From: Flemingiibacterium sp045636145
Lineage (GTDB): Bacteria; Bacillota; Clostridia; Oscillospirales; CAG-272
Assembly (NCBI GenBank): GCA_045636145.1
Contig: JAZTWV010000004.1
Span: forward strand, 1-28,999
DNA length: 28,999 nucleotides
Direction: 5' to 3'
The notes beneath the pieces are model-generated. The model was not told the origin of the DNA, did not search any database, and was given only the letters and a program-made list of their open reading frames with translations. The position numbers and the translations under genes are program-made. Below, in pieces: positions 23,788-28,999 of this stretch (its first letter is position 1; each line of letters opens with the position of its first letter).

Positions 23788-23824
23788 AACGGTAATCCGA
23801 ATAAAACGGATTACCGTTTTTATT
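23788..23824 (+). terminator. Terminator after the toxin-like gene
   Basis: A perfect 12-base stem (AACGGTAATCCG region and complement) with an AATAAAA-type loop is followed by TTTTTATTTT. Confidence 0.92.
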
Positions 23825-23836
23825 TTAGGAGGAGTT

Positions 23837-23878
23837 ATGAACAAGCATCTTATCCATCGCTTGGTGGTCCCGCCTTAG
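23837..23878 (+). CDS. Possible 13-residue peptide
   Basis: An ATG preceded by a near-perfect AGGAGGAG opens a frame of 13 codons (MNKHLIHRLVVPP) ending in TAG. It lies right after a terminator and 54 bases before the next gene. The site quality suggests translation, but the frame is very short; it may be a leader peptide or a truncated remnant. Confidence 0.3.
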   Translation: MNKHLIHRLVVPP

Positions 23879-23932
23879 TGATACATCATCTTATAAGAAA
23901 ATATTGCCGATTACCGGCAAAAGGAGAAAAAC

Positions 23933-24547
23933 ATGAAACAAACTTATTTTCCCGAAAAGGATAACAAGAAAACTTATCGCACCTATGCCATAGTGATCGG
24001 CATATTACTCATTATCGCCATTATCGTCGTACTTACCCGTGGCTGTGAATTTGGCAGCACCGTTACCGTTGATACCGACAATATTGATGTTACAGATACA
24101 TCTATTACCGATATCGACATTCCCGAAACTTCGCCCACTCCCGGCATTGTCTACGACACCGGAGCCGTTGAGGGCGGATGGGAGACCGTGGACGCAGATA
24201 AGGTCATAGAAAACCTCAACGAAAAGGTTGCGGACGGCATGATCAACATCTCAATGAACACCTCCCCCACCTTTATAGACGGTACGGCTTCCGGCAATCT
24301 GATGATAGTCAACGAAACCGTAAACCGCTATCCCCAGGTTGTGGAGATAACCCGAAACGATAACGGCGAAATGATATATAAATCGGGCGCAATACCAGCA
24401 GGCAGTAAGATCGAGAGAGCACCTCTTTCGGTGAATCTCGATGCAGGAACCTATGAATGTACAGCCATGTTCTACAATGTTGACCCAAACACAGGCGCAT
24501 ACCTCGGCTGTGCAGGTGCAATCATACACGTTACGGTTCAAAATTAA
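23933..24547 (+). CDS. Membrane-anchored extracellular protein of the element
   Basis: I do not recognise this 204-residue protein. It has one N-terminal membrane segment (about 17-35) after a charged start, which orients the rest outside. A Thr/Asp/Ile-rich linker (about 43-75) leads to a beta-rich domain (about 100-204; INISMNTSPTF, SGNLMIVNETVNRYP, AGTYECTAMFYNV, IIHVTV) with two cysteines, C176 and C193, that could form a disulfide. AAAGGAG precedes the ATG, directly after a small hairpin (TTGCCG/CGGCAA, 23906-23922). It is the first of the exported cluster and may anchor the secreted paralogs that follow. Confidence 0.75.
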   Translation: MKQTYFPEKDNKKTYRTYAIVIGILLIIAIIVVLTRGCEFGSTVTVDTDNIDVTDTSITDIDIPETSPTPGIVYDTGAVEGGWETVDADKVIENLNEKVADGMINISMNTSPTFIDGTASGNLMIVNETVNRYPQVVEITRNDNGEMIYKSGAIPAGSKIERAPLSVNLDAGTYECTAMFYNVDPNTGAYLGCAGAIIHVTVQN

Positions 24548-24601
24548 CCCATAAACCAAATACAAAACCAAAAATATTTAAATTTCAAAGGAGAAACTAC
24601 T

Positions 24602-25210
24602 ATGAAAAAGTTCGTATCTGCTATTCTTTCCCTTACTATGCTTCTTACCCTTTCCGTTGCCGCATCCGCAAATGAAGTCAATACCGACGGCGGCTCCGCT
24701 ACTACCCCAGTTTACCTTTCCTCCACCGTTGACGGTTCCGAAGACGGCGAGCCTGCCGCAACTGCTATGTCCGTAACCGTCCCTACCGCACTCCCCATGG
24801 CAATGAGCCAGAGCGGTGACGTTACCGGTGCTGATAGCTGTCAGATTATCAACAACTCCTTCGGTGCAGTACGCGTTAAATCGGTTTCCATTACCGCAGG
24901 TGACGGCTGGTCGTTGACCGCTTTCGGTGACAAATCCGCCCTTGCAAACGAAAAGGTTGATGCCAATAAGCTCGGTTTTGCAATATCCATCGGCGGTGGT
25001 ATGCAAGTTGAAACCGACGACAGTAACGCTGATTCCCAAATTCTTATCTCCGCTCCCATTGACGGCTGCTACATGAGCGGCGTGGGTAATCCCAATACGA
25101 ATTACGCTACAATCGAGTATAGCGCAATCGTAACATCTCTTTCTAATGAAGTTACCAACGCGAACATTGCAAACGTAGTGTTCATCATCGAGTGGGATAC
25201 AGTAGATTAA
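24602..25210 (+). CDS. Secreted paralog 1, unknown beta-rich domain
   Basis: The 202-residue protein has a clear signal peptide (about 1-23, ending ASA) and no membrane or cell-wall anchor. The mature part is beta-rich. Landmarks are GGSATTPVYL (30-39), SVTVPTALPMAMS (57-69), CQIINNSFGAVRV from C80, the GW pair at 102-103, NEKVDANKLGF (116-126), a second cysteine C156 in DGCYMSG and a conserved end VVFIIEWDTV. The two cysteines are shared with the next gene, so a disulfide is likely. AAAGGAG precedes the start. No known family name fits; WxL and camelysin families were considered and do not match. Confidence 0.8.
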   Translation: MKKFVSAILSLTMLLTLSVAASANEVNTDGGSATTPVYLSSTVDGSEDGEPAATAMSVTVPTALPMAMSQSGDVTGADSCQIINNSFGAVRVKSVSITAGDGWSLTAFGDKSALANEKVDANKLGFAISIGGGMQVETDDSNADSQILISAPIDGCYMSGVGNPNTNYATIEYSAIVTSLSNEVTNANIANVVFIIEWDTVD

Positions 25211-25275
25211 CTATCTGTCATCCCCAAAATTATGCAAAATTTACCGCATTTAAAAATTCTTAAAAGGAGGTTCAA

Positions 25276-25908
25276 ATGAAAACGATACGCAAAAGCACAC
25301 TCATAAAATCTGCCGCTTTCATGCTGTCTCTTGCACTTATCTTCGCAGTACCTATTCCTGTATCTGCTAACGAGATCACGTCAAACGGTGGTACTGCTAC
25401 CGTCCCTGTGAGTCTTACTACAACCAACGGCGGTATAGACGACGATGGCAAGATCATACCTACGAAGTTAAGCGTAGTAGTGCCTACTACATTGCCTCTT
25501 GCTATGTCAGATAATGGGAGTATCGTCACCGCAACCGACTGCAGGATAATCAACAACTCCTACGGTGCGGTTCGAGTGAAAAAGGTAACCATAACCGCTG
25601 CACCGGGTTGGAATCTTACCCCGTTCGGTATGAAATCCACAATGGCCTATGAAAAGGTAAACTCCAACAAAATCGGATTTGCCTTATCCATCGGAGGCGG
25701 TAAACTAGTAAAAACCACATCTGAGGCCGATACGCAGGTGCTCATTTCCGCCCCAATAGCCGGATGTTACATGACCGGCATCGGTGACAGAAGCGGAAAC
25801 ACTGTAGATATCGATTACTCCGCCATTGTAACACCCGTATCACGTGGACTTAACCATGCAACCGTGGCAAACGTGGTATTTGTGGTTGAATGGGACACGG
25901 TTAATTAA
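25276..25908 (+). CDS. Secreted paralog 2, unknown beta-rich domain
   Basis: The 210-residue protein has a signal peptide (about 1-31, ending VSA) and is a close paralog of the preceding protein over its entire mature length. Shared landmarks are GGTATVPVSL, SVVVPTTLPLAMS, CRIINNSYGAVRV from C89, GW at 111-112, YEKVNSNKIGF, C164 in AGCYMTG and the end VVFVVEWDTV. AAGGAGG precedes the ATG. The gap to paralog 1 is 65 bases with no terminator, so they are co-transcribed. Tandem duplication followed by divergence is the simplest origin. Confidence 0.8.
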   Translation: MKTIRKSTLIKSAAFMLSLALIFAVPIPVSANEITSNGGTATVPVSLTTTNGGIDDDGKIIPTKLSVVVPTTLPLAMSDNGSIVTATDCRIINNSYGAVRVKKVTITAAPGWNLTPFGMKSTMAYEKVNSNKIGFALSIGGGKLVKTTSEADTQVLISAPIAGCYMTGIGDRSGNTVDIDYSAIVTPVSRGLNHATVANVVFVVEWDTVN

Positions 25909-25916
25909 AAACGGTA

Positions 25917-25946
25917 CATAACCGCAGTAATCTTGCTGCGGTTATG
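25917..25946 (+). other. Hairpin 1 between secreted paralogs 2 and 3
   Basis: CATAACCGCAG and its exact complement form an 11-base stem with loop TAATCTTG, nine bases after the stop codon of paralog 2. No T-run follows, so it is more likely an mRNA end-stabiliser or processing element than a terminator. Confidence 0.6.
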
Positions 25947-25974
25947 CGGATAATGAATCATTTTCAAATCTGAG

Positions 25975-26015
25975 GCATAGTGTCTTTCTCATGAATGATG
26001 TGAAAGGCACTATGC
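25975..26015 (+). other. Hairpin 2 between secreted paralogs 2 and 3
   Basis: A 14-base stem (GCATAGTGTCTTTC paired with GAAAGGCACTATGC, one U-G pair) has a 13-base loop and ends 33 bases before the next start codon, just upstream of its AAAGGA site. It may tune translation or read-through into the downstream gene. Confidence 0.6.
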
Positions 26016-26048
26016 TTATATAAACATTAGAAAGGAACGGTCATAGCT

Positions 26049-27419
26049 ATGACACATAAAAAGAACCATAAAATTCGCATTATATCCATTGTTCTCTCTG
26101 TCATTCTTCTTATAAGCATCTTCCCCATAGCCGTATCGGCAGCAAGCTGTGAAAACTGCGGTGAAAACAGCAATTATACCGTAGAATATGAGTATTGGAC
26201 GGACATCTATCACACAATCCGTCATTGGTGCGACAACTGCGGTAAGGACCAAAATATGGGAGGTGCCGCTGACAGGCACTCATTCTCTCATTACAATATC
26301 AAATACGATATCTGCGAGGACTGCGGATACGAAATCGACTGCGAATGTGGTGAAGGCGATAGCGAATGTTATCACGACTATACCTACACTGAATGGGACG
26401 GATGCGATTGGTATGAATACTGTGACGACTGCGGTGAAGAGGTGGACTCCGGCACAGAGCACGGCGAGTACGAATATGAGGAATGGGAATATTACAGCTT
26501 CGCACGCCACCGCAGATTTGTTTACTGTGTTGACTGTGAAATGGGCGAGTACGAATATGAACGGCACGATGAGGAGATCGAATACTATTCTTACGATGAT
26601 TACGATCATGAAATAGTTGAATACTGTGCCGGCTGCGATGAGTATCTCAGCGAGCCAGAGTATGAAGAACACACCTTTTACTACGGCTCATGGAAAGATT
26701 ATGACGGTGACAGACACCGCCGCAGAGTACGCTGTGAATACTGCGACTATTCGGAATACGAATACGAAAACCATAATGTTGTATACGGAGATTGGCTGTC
26801 AATTTCCGATACCCAACACAGCAGAACAGCCGAATGTGACTGTGGATTCAGCTCCACCGAAACGGATTCGCACGACCACATAACAGACTACAATCCCGGC
26901 GACAAAGATCTACACATCGTAACATATGAGTGTGAGTGCGGTAACTACTACGAAGAAGAGGAAGCACACGTTGATAACGACAGCGACGGCAATTGTGACC
27001 TTTGCGGTACGGAATATGATACCGCACATTTCTCCGTAACACTTCCTGCCGCTCTTATCTTAACCGTATCCGAGGACGGCACCGTGTATGCCGCTATATC
27101 AGCTATGATAGTCAACAATTCTACCGGAGACATTACTGTTACCGATATCACACTAAACGCTGAAAACGGCTGGACTATCATCCCATTTGATACCGATATG
27201 GCAAACGAAAAGGTGAACACCAAGCTTATAGGCTTCCGCATCAACGGCAGTAAAAGTATCGCCAACGGCAAAAGCGAAGACCTTACCCTTAACGACGAAT
27301 GGATCATCCCCACCGATGACGTACTTACCCTCGACTACGATGCCGTAGTGTCCGCAGTTTCCGAACCCGTCGATGAGCAGGTGCTCACCGTCGTATTTAT
27401 CATAGGTTGGGCAAAGTGA
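26049..27419 (+). CDS. Secreted CxxC/Tyr/Glu-rich repeat protein with paralog C-domain
   Basis: The 456-residue protein has a signal peptide (about 1-31). Residues 34-319 hold eleven CxxC or CxC motifs (at 34, 61, 89, 98, 125, 160, 193, 229, 263, 295, 316) between acidic, Tyr-rich and His-containing stretches, in imperfect repeats of roughly 30-37 residues of the form H-x-W-x-HR-x-CxxC. They look like serial zinc-ribbon or disulfide modules. The C-terminal 130 residues (about 327-456) match the paralogs: SVTLPAALILTVS, IVNNSTGDITV, GW at 374-375, NEKVNTKLIGF and VVFIIGW. Both cysteines of the paralog domain are missing here. No anchor is present. AAAGGA precedes the start. I know no family with this architecture. 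Confidence 0.78.
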   Translation: MTHKKNHKIRIISIVLSVILLISIFPIAVSAASCENCGENSNYTVEYEYWTDIYHTIRHWCDNCGKDQNMGGAADRHSFSHYNIKYDICEDCGYEIDCECGEGDSECYHDYTYTEWDGCDWYEYCDDCGEEVDSGTEHGEYEYEEWEYYSFARHRRFVYCVDCEMGEYEYERHDEEIEYYSYDDYDHEIVEYCAGCDEYLSEPEYEEHTFYYGSWKDYDGDRHRRRVRCEYCDYSEYEYENHNVVYGDWLSISDTQHSRTAECDCGFSSTETDSHDHITDYNPGDKDLHIVTYECECGNYYEEEEAHVDNDSDGNCDLCGTEYDTAHFSVTLPAALILTVSEDGTVYAAISAMIVNNSTGDITVTDITLNAENGWTIIPFDTDMANEKVNTKLIGFRINGSKSIANGKSEDLTLNDEWIIPTDDVLTLDYDAVVSAVSEPVDEQVLTVVFIIGWAK

Positions 27420-27808
27420 TAAATGTCGTACTTTGGCTTGGGAATGCAAAATGTCCGAACGAATTTGCAATGACATTTGCGCGAAAAGATATTCGTATCG
27501 TTGGCGATGGCTTCAACAGCGCAGACGATTTTTGGACGTATGTTTCATCAATCGAGGATGCTGTTGATGTGATAGTTATAGCTGAACATGTAATGCAAAG
27601 CTTAGATCAAGCGTCATTACTGCGCAAATTAAAGGCTGCCTTTCCAAGCAGTCGTATTGTCCTCATTTTTCAAGGATACCGTAATCACTATACATCTCCA
27701 CAAACAGCGGAATACAAGAGCACTTATGGTATTACCGATATAATATTTGAGGGTATCGGGTTAAGTGACGAATATTTAGCCGATGTGATACGAAAAAGGT
27801 ATCCTTAA
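27416..27808 (+). CDS. Receiver-like alpha/beta protein, possibly TadZ/CpaE N-domain type
   Basis: The 130-residue protein shows alternating strands and helices like a response-regulator receiver (INVVLWLG, VDVIVIAEHV, RIVLIFQG, ITDIIFEG). The Asp that would accept phosphate at the end of the third strand is not present (IAEHV), so it is a pseudo-receiver. TadZ/CpaE proteins begin with such a domain before an ATPase, but no ATPase follows here. The start is probably GTG at 27416, overlapping the previous stop codon by four bases (GTGA); a TTG at 27407 is the alternative. Function is not established. Confidence 0.6.
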   Translation: MINVVLWLGNAKCPNEFAMTFARKDIRIVGDGFNSADDFWTYVSSIEDAVDVIVIAEHVMQSLDQASLLRKLKAAFPSSRIVLIFQGYRNHYTSPQTAEYKSTYGITDIIFEGIGLSDEYLADVIRKRYP

Positions 27809-27858
27809 TTTTTTGTGGAGCTACATTACAGCCTCGCGATGCTAAAAAGGAGATTTAT

Positions 27859-28206
27859 ATGAAAAACAAATTAAAAAAACTGTTTTGCCAATTACTACCG
27901 CTTGCCGTATTTTTGGCAGGAATGCTTACCGTTCCTACATTTGCGGTTGATGATATGTGGGTAGTTGCCGACAGAATTATCGTTGACGTCTACAATCATA
28001 TTGCAGGAATAAGCACCGTGCTTGCAGCTCTTATGACTACCGTGTGCGTTGTAGGTATGAAGCTTTCAAACAATCAGCAAAAGGTAGACCAGAGTGTTGA
28101 CTGGCTCAAGCGTATCTGGATTGCTTGGGCTATTATCAACGGTATCGGTGCGTTCCTTGCTTATGTAAGACCACTTCTCGACGGACTTGCGACTATTAAG
28201 CCGTAA
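27859..28206 (+). CDS. VirB2/TrbC-like pilin candidate
   Basis: The 115-residue protein has a signal peptide (about 1-29, ending TFA) and two hydrophobic segments (about 48-68 and 84-104) separated by a short basic/polar loop (MKLSNNQQKVDQSVDWLKR). This size and layout fit VirB2/TrbC/Maff2-type pilin or channel subunits of conjugative elements in Firmicutes. Sequence motifs in these families are weak, so the call rests on topology and context in a mobile element. AAAAGGAGA precedes the ATG. Confidence 0.6.
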   Translation: MKNKLKKLFCQLLPLAVFLAGMLTVPTFAVDDMWVVADRIIVDVYNHIAGISTVLAALMTTVCVVGMKLSNNQQKVDQSVDWLKRIWIAWAIINGIGAFLAYVRPLLDGLATIKP

Positions 28207-28221
28207 TGACCCATAAAATTT

Positions 28222-28360
28222 CAAACTGAAAATACAATAATAAAAACACGCTCGTTATTTTCATTTAAGTGATTAAATGATGATAATAAATCTTGTTATA
28301 ATCATTTGACTTGACAAATGACAACAATGATGGTATAATATACTTGTTATTTTCAGTTTG
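28222..28360. repeat. 13-base inverted repeat around the Fic promoter
   Basis: CAAACTGAAAATA (28222-28234) and its exact complement (28348-28360) are separated by 113 bases. The right copy ends at the ribosome site of the Fic gene and the left copy lies just after the pilin stop codon. A shorter direct repeat, GTTATTTTCA, occurs at 28254-28263 and 28346-28355. Confidence 0.75.
28302..28339 (+). promoter_or_regulatory. Consensus promoter of the Fic gene with overlapping operator-like palindrome
   Basis: TTGACA at 28311-28316 and TATAAT at 28334-28339 are perfect with 17 bases between. The -35 box is embedded in TCATTTG-6-CAAATGA (28302-28321), an inverted repeat that could bind a repressor. 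The Fic gene thus has its own regulated unit within the element. Confidence 0.85.
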
Positions 28361-28371
28361 GAGGTAAAACA

Positions 28372-28999
28372 ATGAAACGATCAGGCGAATATGTATCTAA
28401 TCTTTCAGGCGAAGCAACATACAAATCCTTCCGTCCGTCACCGCTTCCTCCTGAAATCGAGATAGATGCAGAAATGATAGAGCTTTTGACTTCTGCTACA
28501 AAATCGCTTTCTGCTCTTGATACAATGTCAACATATATTTCCAATATGAACTTGTTTGTATCAATGTATGTTCGTAAGGAAGCACTTCTTTCTTCTCAGA
28601 TAGAAGGCACACAGGCAACTCTTGAAGATGTGCTTGATCCTATGGTAGAAAAGAATGCAAATCAGAATGTTGCGGATGTTATAAACTATATCAAGGCTAC
28701 GGAGTACGCTCTTGAAAGAATAAAAACACTTCCTCTCTGCTCAAGGCTCATAAAAGAAACTCACGAGGTTCTTCTTGGTGGCGTCAGAGGTGAAGAAAAG
28801 AACCCCGGAGAGTTTCGTATATCACAGAACTGGATTGGAGCTCAGGGCAGTTCTCTTAAAAATGCAAGATATATCCCACCGAATGTCGAGGATATGACAG
28901 AGGCTATTTCGGATCTTGAAAAGTATATCAATTCAGATGATGCTCTTGATGTTCTTATACAAGCGGCGCTTATCCATTATCAGTTTGAAACTATTCACC
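28372..28999 (+). CDS. Fic family protein, 3' end outside window
   Basis: 209 codons are visible. Fic proteins transfer AMP or other nucleotide moieties to target proteins. The N-terminal part carries the inhibitory motif S74-SQI-E78-G79 of Fic proteins with an N-terminal auto-inhibitory helix (class II), followed by the Fic_N/core region with GEFRISQNWIG (about 166-176). The window ends at ETIH, directly before the expected catalytic HPFxDGNGR, so activity cannot be judged. GGAGG precedes the ATG. Codons end in A or T more often than in the preceding exported genes, suggesting separate origin as cargo. Confidence 0.9.
   Translation, partial: MKRSGEYVSNLSGEATYKSFRPSPLPPEIEIDAEMIELLTSATKSLSALDTMSTYISNMNLFVSMYVRKEALLSSQIEGTQATLEDVLDPMVEKNANQNVADVINYIKATEYALERIKTLPLCSRLIKETHEVLLGGVRGEEKNPGEFRISQNWIGAQGSSLKNARYIPPNVEDMTEAISDLEKYINSDDALDVLIQAALIHYQFETIH

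Larger units (their letters stand above)
21844..28999 (+). mobile_element. Integrative element at tRNA-Pro, right end outside window
   Basis: A tyrosine recombinase gene begins 273 bases after tRNA-Pro, followed by a toxin-like gene, a run of exported proteins, a VirB2/TrbC-like pilin candidate and a Fic gene, all on one strand. This is the usual architecture of an integrative element inserted at a tRNA 3' end. The left boundary is taken as the end of the tRNA; the exact attachment core and the distal copy cannot be seen. No relaxase, coupling protein or VirB4 is in view, so whether the element is conjugative is inferred only. Confidence 0.75.

Noticed and set aside
24602..25908. WxL or camelysin/TasA family for the secreted paralogs
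   Set aside because: The WxL signature and the camelysin pattern are absent; only general beta-rich character is shared.
26280..26672. Minus-strand hydrophobic open frame opposite the Cys-rich gene
   Set aside because: Its Val/Ile/Phe-rich sequence is what the antisense of Glu/Tyr/Asp codons gives, and it lacks a ribosome site.
23837..28206. Diversity-generating retroelement, because duplicated secreted domains are present
   Set aside because: No reverse transcriptase or template repeat is visible, and differences between paralogs are spread over the entire domain and not limited to adenine positions.

Overview
The window reads as the chromosome of a spore-forming member of the Clostridia, most likely an uncultured Oscillospirales/Ruminococcaceae-type gut bacterium. 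Evidence: spoIIGA followed directly by sigE, a GerA-type germination protein, a signal-less CwlC-like amidase, DUF3048, DUF6320, DUF378 and YitT proteins, strong AGGAGG-type ribosome sites, and many TTGACA-17-TATAAT promoters. The genus cannot be fixed from the sequence alone.

Layout. 1-1130: tRNA-Tyr with its terminator, a short heptamer repeat and a PHP-family histidinol phosphatase. 1133-7358 (minus strand): a tight five-gene run, asparagine synthetase-like amidotransferase > ATP-grasp D-aspartate-ligase-like protein > aspartate racemase > MurE > prephenate dehydrogenase. The first four look like a peptidoglycan cross-bridge module: make D-Asp, ligate it to the stem-peptide diamino acid, amidate it. 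MurE lacks the Arg that normally marks meso-DAP specificity, which fits. 7481-12110: TtcA-like thiolase, amidase plus GerA-type protein, a DUF3048 lipoprotein and a small unknown protein. 12112-14719 (minus): cyclophilin, DUF6320 membrane protein and condensation-fold acyltransferase in one operon. 14905-19750: palindromic repeat, FlK-like thioesterase, zinc-ribbon protein, tRNA-Asp/tRNA-Thr, YitT, phosphoesterase, shikimate kinase, two small proteins and a long 3'-UTR hairpin. 19850-21565: spoIIGA-sigE with a putative Spo0A-dependent promoter.

21768 to the window end: an integrative element beside tRNA-Pro(GGG). It starts with a tyrosine recombinase and carries a HigB-like toxin with no visible antitoxin, then a run of exported proteins: one membrane-anchored protein, two close secreted paralogs, and a third protein that joins a long CxxC/Tyr/Glu-rich repeat region to a divergent copy of the paralogs' domain. 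A pseudo-receiver protein, a VirB2/TrbC-like pilin candidate and a Fic-family gene (cut by the window end) follow. The secreted-paralog cluster is the part of the window least explained by known families and the best candidate for an undescribed system, possibly a surface or mating apparatus of the element. No relaxase, coupling protein or VirB4 is visible here, so conjugative ability is inferred, not shown.
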